A stretch of 64,000 nt of DNA from contig JAQMWT010000456.1 of NCBI GenBank assembly GCA_029834535.1, positions 124,001 through 188,000 on the forward strand. The letters are read 5' to 3'. Each line of letters opens with the position of its first letter. The stretch's first letter is position 1. This document shows positions 9,488-22,432 of the stretch, one piece after another. The translations under genes and the position numbers were made by a program. Source of the stretch: Chrysophaeum taylorii. Taxonomy: Eukaryota > Sar > Pelagophyceae > Pelagomonadales > Pelagomonadaceae. The notes beneath the pieces are model-generated. The model did not search any database and had not been told where the DNA came from. It was given only the letters and a program-made list of their open reading frames with translations.

Positions 9488-12400
9488 TCACACTATATAC
9501 TCTGCCAACGCGCGAGCGTGGCGATCACACTTCCTACGGACATCCTCAATGGCTGCCATCACAATATTCTCTTGAAATAGTGCCCCCGCTGCGCGCGCAG
9601 TGGCGAGTTGATGATTCGGGTTGCGTCTGGTCTCGGCTAAGTTGCGCATTGCGGATAGAACACTCTCGCATTTCAACCGCCTACGTTTGGGGGTTTCGTT
9701 GTTCAAGAAGCGTTTTTTACAACAACAACGTTGGCGTACTCGAAGGTTGAAATCACGCCCACGGCGGTGGTGGTGGCGGCAGCGGCGGCATCGTTCGCGC
9801 GACGCATCGCTGCTTCTTGCGCCTTCAACAACTCTAGCAAGAAGTCCGTCGAGTTGTTGACGGGGGAACGTAGCGTCGAAATCGCGAGCGCGTGAAGAGC
9901 GAAACAATATACGACAGCGTGTCGCAGGTCGGCCGCTGCGCGCTCGTCAGAAATGGGAAGGTCGCGGCCGGGTCGTTGGATTTCCAGTTCTTCCGCAACC
10001 TGCAGAAGCACTGGCATCTTGATGATGTTTATCTTGACCGCGTCGACGAAAGCCGCGACGTCGGCGACAGACTCGTCGTATTCGAGACGTTGGATCAGCT
10101 CGTTTGGAACGGCAAGTTGTTGCCGGAGTATCTCGGACATGTCAGGATGGTCTTTGAGAGATGTAGCCGGCGGGAAGAGCCCGACAAGCTGCTTGGCTAG
10201 GCGCTCGACGAGAGCCAAGCCACCAGAAAACGAAGAAGAATCGTGATCGCCCCGGGTAGGCAACCAATCGACGGTTGGTTCTGCGATTGCAGCTGCTGTC
10301 CGAGTCGCAGTAGTGGCTCGATGACCGTCTCGACGACCGTTATTTTCGTCGTCGTCGTCGTCGCTGCTTAATGCCAGGATGGTGTCGCGAAGAGCACCCG
10401 ACGTCGTCGTTCCATCTACGCCGGGGTGTGCGGCGAGACCGGCCGCGATCAGTTCGCGCTTCGGCTTGTCGAGCACTCCCTTGGGAAAGTCGTGCGTGAC
10501 GTTGACAGCGGACCAAAAGTAGCGGTTGTCGGTTGCCCACCGATTAAGACGGAGAAACCTGCGGTCTACGCCGTCTCCTACGACGATACCGAATCGAAAG
10601 CAGCCAAACTCCGCCGCGTGCTGCGAGTTGGCCTCGGCGTCGAGCGCGTCGTAGCTTTCGAGCAAAGCAAGATCCTGCGAGCTGGAAGAGTGCGACGGCA
10701 CAAACTTGACGAGACCGGTAGCGTGGAGCACGAGGACGTAAATCTCGCGCGGGAGCCGGGCAGCAACAACACCATCTTCTTCGTGATGAATCAAGGGCCG
10801 CAGGTCGACGTCGTCTTTGGTAATCACAACTTTCGCGACTACGGCAGCCTCGTGCGGGTAGCGGCCACAGCCGAGGTGGTGCTGACGGTACCGCTCGCGA
10901 TCGTCGATAGCGTTCTGCGCCTTGATATGGATTCGTAGAAACGCGTAATGGTCGTCCAGCACTTCCCAGGCACCCAAAAAGTCAGAAAGTTCGTAGGGTC
11001 GTCTCCGAGCAGTTTTCGCCAGAAGGCACTCGGACCACTTCAACGTTGGATCAGCTCGCGCTGAAGCATCACCGCAATTTTTGACAGCCGCCGCCGCCGC
11101 CGCCGCAGAGTTCGAGGGGGGGTCTGTGTCGCTGACAACGGAGCTGATCTGCCGCCACAACCACTGCACAATACCCTCCTCCTCTGCGTTTCCGCCCGCC
11201 GCGGCGTCCCGGCCATCATCGACCGCAGCAGCAGCAGCACAACGTTCGTGCCGAGGCGTGCCGCCGCCGAGCGTAGGATTCGAATCGAAGACGACTTGGA
11301 GCTCGCCAGCCAACAACGCGTCTCGAATTGCTCGTCGTCGTAGCTTCCCGCTTGTCGTCTTTAAAATCGTCTTCTCCTCGACGAAGACCACGCGGCGCGG
11401 TCTCAAACCCACGGACGTTGAAACTTTCGTCGTCAGCGTCGAGGCGAGGTTCTCGCGTTCGGCGGCGCGAACTTGCGCTCGGATCTCGAGGACGATGCAC
11501 AGGAACTCGGTGTCGTCGTCCGCGTTGATAAGGGCGAACGCGGCGATACATCCTGGTCTGGCGGCGTTAGTCGCGGCCTCCGCGGCAGCCAGTTCGACGT
11601 CATCGCTGTAATAATTTTCGCCGCCGATGATGATCAAGTCTTTAATCCGACCGCAGATGAACAGGCGGCCCTCTTCCATAAACCCTTCGTCGCCTGTTCT
11701 CAGGTATGCGTTGCCGTCGTCGGGGTCGAGTCGGGCGCGAAAGATCTGGTCGCTCAACTCGGGCTTTTCCCAGTAGCCCTGGGCGACAGAGTCTGAGCTC
11801 AACCACAGCTCGCCGGGCGAGCCGTCCGGAAGGGGGCGTCTGGTCTCCGCATTGACGACGAGGATCTTGACGGGGAAGTCGGATCCGCACGAGATGAGGT
11901 CGGGTCGGCGACGGGACGCGACGAGGCCGTCGTTCTCGCCGCACGTCGCCACGACGTGCTCAGCGAGGCCATAACTTGGTACGAAGATGCCGCGATCGCC
12001 GTCGTCCGGCAGCTCGCAGTGGATGGCGAAGAAAGCCGCGAATTCGCGGAGCAGCGACGGCACGCACCTATAGACGCGGCGCGCCGACGTGGGGTACGAT
12101 TCGATGATTTACCGCGCACCGTTGCCCGACGCCGCCGACGCAGTAGACCAGGCTGCTGAGGTTGATGTCGCCGATGTTTTCGTCGGCGGCACGTTTCGTG
12201 CACAGTCGGTAGCCAAAATCGGGCGAGGCCGTCCAGATGGCGCGATATTTTGATACGGTACGCAGCCACATCAGGGGGTCGGCGAGGAACGAGAGCGGCG
12301 AGAAATTGATCATGCGATAGCCTGTTGTTCGGGATTTATTCGTTCGCGCGAAAGTCAGTTCGAGTTGTTATTAAAACACGCATTTTTTAGCTCGAGACCT

Positions 12401-13548
12401 CAAAAAAGCGCGCACGCCTCTCAACACTGGTGGTGGCCGGCCAAAAATGGTCCGAGCAGCATGAGCATCAAGCCGCTATCGTGGAACTGCGGGAGCCAGC
12501 TGACCGCGACGACGCGCGCCGACGGCTCCGCCAAGTCGTGCAATCGTTTGACCGCACCCTCGTCCATGCGGCTCCCCAGAAAGTTATGTTGGCCAGGCAA
12601 GTATATTTCGTTGACGTTGTGCCAAATGTTGCAGTGCGAAATCATGACTCCCTTGGGGTCTCTGCGAACGACGAGTGAATGGTCGAGGGTTGTCGAGACG
12701 ACGCACCCCGTCGACCCAGACGTGAACTGAAGGAAAGCGATCGCGTCGTCGTTCGGGGGGGCTTTGTCGTCGAGACTACTGCTGCTCTGCTTTTGGCACC
12801 TGTATGATGAGCTCGCGGGCGATACACATGCGACGTCGTTCTGAATATCGAGAAGAGACTCGCTCGCCTCGTCGTTCGAGCTGGAGCTCGAGCTGAGCGC
12901 GACTTGAAGGAGTGCGGGCTCGGAGTCCGCTGAGCGACCGGCCTCGCCCGCCGAGGAAGCGTCGTCGTCGCTCGAGACAAGGTGGCTAAACGACGTCGAC
13001 CGAAAAAACTGCGTCGTGCGTGCGCTCGCCAGAAGACGGAGCGACGGTGAATTTGGCTCGTTCCCCAGGCCTTCGGTGTTGTGCCACCGTAGCTTCGGCC
13101 ACACTTTCCATATGCTCGTCGTCATGCGCAGCTTGTTCACGACGCTGTCCGTGAGGCCCACCAGCGCGCCGCAGCTGGTGGCTACGAGGTCCAGCTTCTC
13201 GAGGCCTCGTTCGACGTTGGCAGGGTCGGGAGGGTAATTCGGCACGGCCAAGACGCCGGCGCGGAGACACGCGACAAACGCGACGAAGAACTCGGGCCCC
13301 GGCGCGTACACGAGCATGGCGCGATCGCTCGGCGCGAGGCCGAGGTCCCGAAGGAGCCACTTGCCCATGAACTCCGAACGTCCCCAGACCCCGCCAAACG
13401 ATAGGTTGGCAGCTTCAACTCCAGCACCATCCAGCCAGGTCAAATACGTTTCCTTGTCCAGCGCGGTCACCGTTTTGCGTGCCTGCGCCTGCCAACTCGC
13501 TTCGTCGCTCCAGGGACGCAACCATCGCGGTTTCCTCGGCGTCGTCAT
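9488..13548 (-). CDS. Fatty-acyl-AMP ligase (FAAL)-type adenylating enzyme, 5 exons
   Basis: Proposed exons are 13548-12707, 12661-12426, 12321-12120, 12067-9730 and 9664-9488; the last junction is the least certain. The introns are 45, 104, 52 and 65 nt. Removing the 45-nt intron restores the ANL core motif FTSGSTGDPKGVMISH exactly, and the next junction restores the FAAL-like CYRMINFSPLSFL. Later motifs are VPSYGLAEH, YLRTGDEGF and the A10 lysine motif KTTSGKLRRRA. The family activates fatty acids as acyl-adenylates and passes them to a carrier. Beyond about residue 640 the protein continues with a region I do not recognise, including a hydrophobic helix (AVVYCFALHALAIS). The ATG at 13548 is the first in frame. 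It sits directly upstream of, and may be fused to, the carrier/beta-helix gene. Confidence 0.75.
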
Positions 13549-13579
13549 GGTTGTCACTTTCCCTGCTGCGCGGCCATAA

Positions 13580-13915
13580 TTATTGCAGCCACGACGAAAA
13601 AATGTAGTGGACGTCTTGCCACAGGCTGCACGATATGCCAGAGTACGCCCTTATCAACCAACCCAGAATGTTTCCGTATTGTCCGAAAAAGTTCGTTCTT
13701 CTGCCCGAGCCTATAAGGTTTCTCTTCCTCTCAGGGTAGCTCGCATATCCTTCAGGAAGGAACGCGCGGATAAGATTAAGGGAACCTTCTTTTGACTCAT
13801 CATGTTCAAGCACAATCTTGCCCAACGCCACTTTGTCCCGACCTTCAAAAAAATATTGGAGATCATTCAGGCACGGGGCAGCACGATGCGCACTCTTATA
13901 ACCTTTTTCATTGTC
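13580..13915 (-). CDS. Possible exon of unrecognised gene
   Basis: An open frame without an ATG. It reads plausible protein: GYKSAHRAAP, then LQYFFEGRDKVALGKIVLEHDE, ending in SSWLQ and a stop at 13580. The GKIVLE block resembles the end of medium-chain zinc alcohol dehydrogenase/quinone reductase domains, but this is a weak match. A TAG acceptor-like site sits at its upstream edge, so it could be a terminal exon whose earlier exons I cannot find, or a remnant. Confidence 0.2.
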   Translation of the reverse strand, partial: DNEKGYKSAHRAAPCLNDLQYFFEGRDKVALGKIVLEHDESKEGSLNLIRAFLPEGYASYPERKRNLIGSGRRTNFFGQYGNILGWLIRAYSGISCSLWQDVHYIFSSWLQ

Positions 13916-14404
13916 CTACGTCGGACCAAAATCATCATTCTCGTCTACGACTTCTCTGCTGTCCACATATAGGTCTGTCCTCCTTCGACCAGCGTAGGTC
14001 CTCCACCTTGCTCCCTCCCTGGCTGGAGAAGTCTCGTCACATTAATAAAAATCTGAACACAAGCAAAAAAATTTCGGTCAAAGTTTGTCATGCACTCGCG
14101 GCCGCCGGTCGGAAAGACGGACAAGGTCTGCCTGACCGTCACGTCGGGCGTTGAGACTAGGGGCTCGACTGTGTACTCTAAGTCCGAGCTCGGGCAGGCC
14201 TAGGGTATCTATCATCAAGCAGCAGTCCGGAGGTGGCCATCCTGACTAAGCAGCAGACCAGGAAGAGCTAACGTGTCCCGCATTCGGATCACTGAGGTCA
14301 AGTCGACTGAAAGGCGACGACGTAGGGTCAAGGCTCAGCCCAGCCGCCGGACCTCCTGGGCGAGCGCAAAGCCTAGGAGGTTGGTTACCCGCGCCCAGAA
14401 GCGC
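13916..14404. other. Intergenic stretch, no gene seen
   Basis: Non-coding in appearance on both strands. It ends with the pentamer AGCGC (14400-14404), which is repeated at the far side of the adjoining LTR-flanked element and is read here as its target-site duplication. Confidence 0.4.
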
Positions 14405-14602
14405 TAGAGACAGGAAAAAACTCACCGTGCTCCTGGTAGAGAATGATGGCAGTGGTAGTGCTGCCCTGACGCCCTGTCTCTAACGCGACACAAAGAGGAG
14501 GAGCACGGTGTTCCTCGGCACAGCGATTTGTGGGTGTTTAGGTGTGGTGAGACTTGGGGGGGGGGGGGGGGTCCTAACCCTAAATGGAATTTTCTATCTC
14601 TA
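14405..14602 (-). repeat. Left terminal repeat of the 8.2-kb element
   Basis: 198 bp, starting TAGAGACAGG and ending TATCTCTA. It contains a poly-G run and two interleaved complementary pairs: 14406-14414 with 14473-14481 (9 bp) and 14423-14434 with 14499-14510 (12 bp). It also carries CTAACCCTAAA, which resembles a telomeric unit. Confidence 0.8.
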
Positions 14603-17600
14603 CGCCCTCGCAGATTGAACTCGGCGACAAGCGAAATCTGGGACAAACAAAACAAATGTCTGGCCAGAGACGAATAGACGTTGAGTCGAGAGGAGGTGTG
14701 GAATGAGAAGTGTGCGAAATGCATGAGACAGATAGAGTAGAGCGGAATAGCAGGTGAGTGTGAGTGAAGGAGAAAGAGCGCGAAGTTGAACGTGGAATAG
14801 GCTGAGAGGGGAAGCAGAATGAAAAGGAGATTGCAAGAAGAGGTGATTGATCAAGGAAAGGAAAAGACATCGATCGTAAGGAAGAAGAAAAGTGGAGGAA
14901 GATGCTAAGTGAGCTAATGGCGAAATATAGCGAATTCTGCACGAAAGATCAGATCATCATCTTGTTCAGTGACTGATGAAATAAGGGACGGTGCGTGCGT
15001 GTGGATAAATCCTAAGTGGCTGGGGGATCCTCGTAGTAGAACGGGTGGTCTAACTGATAACAACCGTAGGGATCATGGGTCAGGCAGTCGGGAATTGTGC
15101 AGCAGACCAACAATTGATCGAAAAGCGAATAGTGAGAGTGGCCGTAGGGATGAGATTCTATTGTGACTAAAGTTGGGCTAGTAAAGGTTTGACGATGTGA
15201 CTGAGCGGCAGCGTTATCCCATGAAGAGATATGACCATTGAACCAAATCGGTTTCGACATGGTAAGGTAATCGTCGTAGTGATAGCGAGTAAGGCGGAGC
15301 TGTTCCTGGAAGATGAGAGAACCAGAATTGCCTGTCACACACGTGTCGAAGCTGTCGTCCTGAGTGTAGCGTGGGACAGCTGAAGCTAAACTATGAGCAT
15401 CTAAAATAATATGCGGATAATCGTAGCGCGATGACGATATCGGGATAAAGTTGTCAGGGGGTGGCCATAAATATGAAAACTCTAAATTTGCTGTAGACTT
15501 GGAGTTGTGGTCTGGTAGAAGTCGCCAGTGGCTATCATCGAAAGATGATGGGGCTGGGACTGAGGTTTGCATGTGTATCGCGTATGATGGTGGATACAGG
15601 CGTGTGTCCTGTGCTGAAGAGTCGGTGCCCTGTGCAGAAAATGCCGAAGAGTTGGGCAACAGAAGAAAATGCCTGAAGGCGATGGACTGTTCGAAGATAT
15701 AGTCCTTGCCTGGGGAAGATTTGACTATGAAAGTATGGTCGGAGTCGCATCTTTCGTGTTCTATTTGGCGAAGTAATTCTGAGTCTTGACAATCGACTGA
15801 TCCAGTATTCATTTCATGTCCGGAGTCGTTTTCGCCAGAATCAAACTTCCCTTGATGTACAAGCGCGAGGGAGCGTGGTGCATCCCTGGTGAATCGTGCC
15901 GTGATTGAAAGGTGACACATTCGACAGAAGGGTGTTGTCGATATGCGAGAGCTGTACAGTATACAACGTGTAGGGAACGTATGTTTCAAGAGAGGATTAA
16001 TCTGTGGGCGGGGGATGTCCGAAGAATGAACATGATGTGAGGTAATGTCCATAATGCGAGAGCTGTCCGATAATGAGTCATGCGAGACTGTGGTTAGCAG
16101 CGAGTGTACGGGAATGGAGGAAGAGATAGGCATGGCAGTTGACTTCCCTTGATTCGTAACACAACTGGATGAGTCTAGCGGTGTGCGGGAGTGACATTCG
16201 GTAGAATGCTGAGAGCAGAGCGCGTGTCCAACCTGTGGAGATTGGGGTTTATCCTCGCGGGTGCTACGAAAAGTGTCGACTGGGTGCGAATCGCAATGGC
16301 GGCTGTTGGGCTCGGAGTTCTGCACGATGGAACCTGCTTTGTGAACGGGGAGGAGCGAACCGGGTGCGTCATAAGAGCGTAATACGCGAGTGCAGTCTGA
16401 GCTGTGTCCGAAGCAGGATTATGACAGTAATGTCGACAGATGCGAAACATGATCAGAACTGGAAGAGGATGTCGCGTGAAGTTGTGTTGGAACGGAACCA
16501 TTGTGGTGCTGAGCTTCAACGTCAAACATAGTGCTGGGAGGGACGTTAAAAGAGGTGAGCAAAGGACTCTGCGTGCGGCTATCATTTGGTGGCGGGCATT
16601 CATTGCGCGAGACTGGCGACAACTGCGACGTGTGGCTTTGGCGTGACAGAACTTCGTTTGCATATGGCAGCATGCAGGATAAAATCGAGCGAGCTGAAAC
16701 ATGAGAGGTGTGACCTGCAAGAGACTGACGGAAGAGCGTGGGAGGCTCTGAATTGAATTGACGACGGAGCTTAGTGTCATCACAAATCGTCGGGGATTTG
16801 GTCGTCGGGAGTCGCGTTGAAGCGGGGAGGAACGACGAGTGCTCATAAGGTCTTGGCGTGTGACAGAGGTCCTTAGAAAGAGGGACTTCGGTACGTGCCT
16901 TGAAGTGAGTTCCGATGTAGCCAGAGTAGCCATAGGAGGCATGACTCATACGAATCGAAACGAATCTTGTCGTCGGCGGAAAACGAATGCGCCCTCTTAA
17001 TTCGAACTGGGTAAAATCTTCGAATTGCCGGTGAGACGGAGAGACCGTGGTTGCGGAACGAGCGGCGGCGGTCTGAGGGGGCGCGTCGGCGGTGGCTGAG
17101 ACGACAGTGTTCTGCTTATCTTGAACCAAAAGGTGTTCGGGCATCGTACTGTGCGACAGGCGAGCGTGCATCTCAGTTGACTGTGAGTGTACCATGGGGA
17201 TGGCGCAATGTTCGTAGTCTAAACCGAGAGGGGCGGTGAGCGTGCCGTCGCGAGTGCATAGGAGCCTGTGCGGTGTCTGAGCTGTAATCGGAGTATGACA
17301 TGTGGCGTCATACAAAGCGATGGGAGCTGAATCAGACGTGATGGGACTGGCTAGTAGTGCCGGGAGCAGCGTGTCGGGGATAGCGCTCAGAGATGAGGGT
17401 GGAACGCAGTCCACTTCTATCTTGGTTGCCGTGTGTGGCGGTACTTTGAGCGTAAACATTTCAAAACATCTGACATGAAGTAAATGCTTGTGTCCCAAAC
17501 GAGAATGCGGCTATAGTCGCATGGGAAGGTTGCATATTGTCTCTGCTGCAGTCAAAAGCTCTGGAGGAAACCAATGGAGAAACCATGAGCACACAGGTGG

Positions 17601-20600
17601 CGTCTGGTGGCCAAAGTTTCTGTTGGAGTGGCTGAGGTGACTCCAATGGAGGATTCCTTTTTGGGTATGACTCAAGCGTTGCGATGAGTTCATGCTCGAG
17701 ATCACAGTCGTCCAATAGGTGACATGAGGTGATCGCGAATGAGCGATGCGTCGACCTGGTGTCAGGGGAGACCGAGGTGGTGCAGTGACCTGACTGGCTG
17801 AGGTAGCCGTGCTGGCAAGATTCCAGCGGGTGCGCATAACTCTGGAGAATGCCGACATTGGCTTGTGCCTGATCTGCAGTCGTGCAGGGAGGCGAGATCG
17901 TCTGTGCTAATACGGATTGCAGCGAAGGGGACGGGTCAGGTGCCTGGGAGGCTGGAAGGCGGCCTTTGTCTTCCAGAGGCGAAGGGAGCAAGCCGAGCTG
18001 TAGCTTCGTCTCGTCGTGATCAGATAGGCGCAATGAGCTTGCGCGCGTGATCATGGTGCGCTTACCTGTATCTTCATGATGTACCTGTGTGTCCTGCGGT
18101 GGTGCTTCTGCGAGCGGGACATATCTGAAGGATTGGTCCATCGGATGGGGTGCATCAGCTATGAATGAGACAGGAGCAAGTAGCAATGCAAGGTCGGGTG
18201 ACAGAACGTGTGCGTGGTCGAGCAATTGAGCGTTGGACCTGAGCATCGTCTGCATAGTCTGGAACCGTGCTGTGTAGTTGGTTTGCATTGTCTCGTCTGC
18301 TACATCAATGGGCTGGCTGGTGCAGCTGGCCGTTGTGGTCTTATCTTTCGTCTTGTCGTCCAAGAGAGACTGCGAGATAGTACTGGTTGCTATGTGCGAG
18401 ACTATAAGTAGCTGTTGAGCAGCTGTGGGGAGCTGAGTGCCTTCTTGTCTGGCAGCTTCGGTGGCTTTGGAGTTCCAGTGACATGATTGCGCAGCTTCAG
18501 ACGTCTTGGCATTGGGGATTGCCATAAAGCAACTCGTAAGTTCAAAGTCGGACGTCGGAAAATGCATCGAAAGACCTGTGAGGTCACCAATTGAAATACG
18601 CCCTCGTAAGGCGTGCGCGACGTGGTGCGGGCGCGAGCGACTTATTTTGGTGATCTGAAGGTCGTGAGGTACGTGGCGGCGCGGAGCGTCGGTGGAAATG
18701 ACGAGTGTCTTGGTGTTAAAGGCGGTGACGTGGAGAGCATCGAAAAGCGAGACATGCTCCAAGAGCAAAAGCGCGTGATGCGGGTGGTCCGAAGTCAGTG
18801 CCAAAATGGGTGTGGTTCGCGGCTGACCTGCCTGCAAGGTAGGGCAGATGGGCGCGTGAGCTGAGATCCCGTGGTGGAGAGTATCCGGCCTGGAATGCTT
18901 GGGGTCCAGTGCGGGAATTCGAAAAGGGGGATTGCCGAAGGAGAGTGCAGTAGAACCAATGGAAGGGTCAGTATGCTGGGTGCATCCTCAATGGCGGAGA
19001 TGCGAGGACCAGAGCAGTGAGTGCCGTAGTGATCAGGGTTGCCCATAGGATAGGCGTGTAGGGCATTCGAAGGTGCGGGCATGTGACATGCGTCCTCGAG
19101 TGAGGAGTTACGTGCCGAGCGATAAGACGCTTTTGAGGGAGGCAGCGTGCATGACTTGGGTGCATGTTTGTGGTGGAGCCGGCAGCTGGCGTGGAACGTT
19201 CGTCGTACATTCCAGTGATGCGAAAGTGCTGACAGAATCGGTTCAGGTGGAGCGAGTCTGTGCATTGTGCGCGGAGAATGTCTCCTGAGTGCGCAACATC
19301 GATTTTCCGGAGGCAGCGCAAGCGTGTGGCGTCCAGAAGAGAGCTATGCAAGGGGACATAAAGGACCGTAGTGGTCGCAATAGAATCGTGCATAGTTTGC
19401 GGCTGATCGGGCACCTGTCGGTCCGGCCTGGCTCCCATGCTCGGGAGAGGTCTGAAGTTAGTTAGTTAGTTAGATCGGGCCGTTCAGAACTCTCAAAATC
19501 TTTGTCTATTACTGCGGCCATGGTGAAGGCTTTCCAGAAGTTTTGTCGCGGTGAGACATAAGAATCGGCGGCCGAAAGGAGTGCGCCCTCTGACTGAAAG
19601 TTGGGGAGCGGGTGATCGTGTGCTGCGACTGTTGCGCGTGCGAAGATATCCATCGAATCGTGAAATGGTGATCGCAGATGGGTCCATGCAACCTGCTGAG
19701 CAGTGTCATCCAGTGCATTCGCCCGAGAAGGTGGATGGTGGGTGCAGCATCGAGCGCCGGTGAACGGCAGTGCGCGCCTGTCTTCGGGGAGAGAAGGCAG
19801 CGAGGCGGAACCAGCTTCGAAATGATCGGGAGCGACTGATCGAGAGATATCGAACAAGGCGGGAGTGCCTGGTGAATCTGAGCTGATACCTGCAGGTGCG
19901 GTGAGTGCCTTCGAGTATGTTGACCGCGAGACCGTTGACAGCGTGTCTTGTCCTTGTGGGTACGGCATTGTGGGGGCATTGGTGATGGTGCTTGGATCAG
20001 GTGGCTGATCTGGAATGGTCGGGGAGACCATCTTGGAGGCTAGTGAAGTGGGTCTTGCTTCTTCGCTGTATGCATCATACCAGGGGGCTGAATCCGAGGG
20101 GATGTTGTCAGTAGCCTGCGACTCATGTGCCTGGGGCATAGAGTACGGTGGAGCCATGGGTCCTTGAGTGTGGTTGCCATAGTCGATGTAGGCGTGATAC
20201 TCGGGAACATCTCGAGGTAGGTGTCTTGTTCTTTGACTTGTCGATAGTGGGAACGAGGTGGCTTGGCGTTCCTTTCACAAAACTGCTTCCTGGGCCGTTG
20301 TGCCCGAAGGGAGAAGAAGCCCTTGTCTTGGCAGCATGATGGTGATCATGACCATCAGGGAGAGAGCTGTCTTTTGATAACTCGGAATTTGTCGACTCTT
20401 GATGTTGGCGGTCTTGTTTCTTGGTGGGACTTTGCACGTGGTGAACGTCGCACGTGGTAGGGGTGTACGCCCTCGCAACTCGAACGCGGGGATGTGGTCG
20501 AGTTGGAATGAACCAGGCGGCCGATAAGTCGAGCGGGTGCAAAGCCAGAGAGGCGAAGAGTGATTTGGCTGAGGAGGGGGGGCTAGAGATGGCGGGGGGT

Positions 20601-22432
20601 TGAGAACAGATAGGCGGAGTGGGTGGTGAACCACCAGGAGAAGCAGGTCCGGGGCATCCGTGGAGGTGGTGATGAGACTCGGGGAGAATCGGGAGAGAGG
20701 TATTGGAGGTTTGTTCGGAAGGGGATGAAGGTAGGTGGTGAATGGGGAAAGGAGGTGAAATATGCGGTGCAGCATCTTGGGTGGGGTGGGGTGGGGTGGG
20801 TGGCATCCAAGGAGGTAAGAATAGTGTGGAGGACGGCGTTGGTTTCAAGGTGGGAGTTGCGGATGCCAGCGTGGGCAGTTTCGAGTGCCTTGAACTGGGC
20901 GTGGGTGAGATGGAGTTCCGCCGCGTGGGCGGAGACCAATTCGTCAGCTTTTTGGATGGCGAGCTGGGCAGTGATGTAAGCTCGGGCGGCGCCGGTTATG
21001 GTGAGTTTGGCGGCTGTGGAGGACAAAAGCGTCGTCCTTGAGAGTGAGCGTGGCCTTGGTTGCGGCCAAGTCAGCGGTTTGGGAGCGGAATGCAGCCTGA
21101 GTGGTGGCCAACTCGCGTTGGAGCGCAGACGGAGGTGGATTGGAACTTTGAGGAAGGCGGAGTGTGGCTTGGGTGGAGATAGGGAAATGGTCGTAGCCGT
21201 GGAGTGCGCGAGCACGCGGGTGGAGGTGAAAATCGGGGGGACAGCGACTTTCGAAAAGGTGATGAAGGTCGGTCAGGATGGTCCGATGGTTGGGCGGCGG
21301 TAGGTTGAGCCGCGGAAGGAGCTGGGGTAGTAGTAATGGAAATGCCGGGGCCGTCGTGGCCGTAGGTGGCATGGTCTTGTGGGTGGAGATGAAGGTCTCG
21401 AGAAAAGTGACTTGCGGAAGATGATGGATATCGGACAGTAGGGTCCGACGGTGGGGCGGCAGGAGCTTTAGCCGCAGCGGGGGCTTGGTCAGGGATGGCG
21501 ATGCCGGGGCCGTCATGGCGCCGTAGGTGGCACGATCGTTAGGAAGGGAATGAGTGTTGCGGCGAAGGGGTTGACGAGGATGTTGGGGAACTTGAATAGA
21601 TAGTGAAGTGGGAGCCGCCGATAGTGGGGAGTTAGGCTCCAGCGAAGGAGGTGGAGGCTCCGGTTATGGGGTTGGTGGAGTGAAGAGATTAATGTTTAGT
21701 GGTGGTGGTGGTGGTGGAGTGTTCAACATCTTTGGTGCGATATTCGAACAAGGTGGAGTGTCCTCGTGAATGTGGGGTGTGCCACCAGGTTGTGGAGTAA
21801 CGCCGAGACTTTGCCGTGGGGTGTTTGACATCCGGTGGGGTGGACGGCAGGAGGTGGGTTCTGTTCGTGTTCGAGAACGTGTGTCGAAAAGCAGGAGGGG
21901 GGGGTGATCATCGCGATGATCGGGTCTTGGGTCGCGACTTCGCGAGAAGTTTGCTTGAGGGGGGTTGCCGTAAGAACAGCTGGTGGAGGAGCTTGTTCAA
22001 GCTGCACGTCTTGAGCTGCGATGCTTGCGGTAGCAGCGATGTTTGCGGCGGACGCTGCAAGTTTGGCTGCGCTTTAGGCTCTGAGATAAGCGTAGACAGC
22101 TTCGAGCTTTTGCAAATCAGCGTTGATGATTAGCCAGAGAGCTTGTTGTGTAGCGAATTGCGTTGCTACTTCCAGACTCGGGACTTGTGGGTCGTGAGTC
22201 GCCATTGTTGTCGGGGTTGCGTTTTGCGCCCTTTTTTTTGGTTGCCTTCCACACTTTTGTTCACAATTGTTCACCAGTAGCAAGCGATGAGACTTGACTA
22301 CGGTCTTCTTTTTGACTTCAGGAACTTCAGGAGATTGCTCTTACCTGGAAATCCTGGGTCTTTGTCCGAGACGTCGATCGATGTCTTTCGGGGGACGTTT
22401 CTCTACTACTAGTACCGGACTGGGTCCAAACC

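Noticed and set aside
15012-16325. A 437-residue minus-strand frame as a stand-alone gene, with a protease-like GNSGS phrase
   Set aside because: It lies inside the LTR-flanked element, is low in complexity, and no second catalytic motif of a serine protease is seen. The phrase alone is chance-level.
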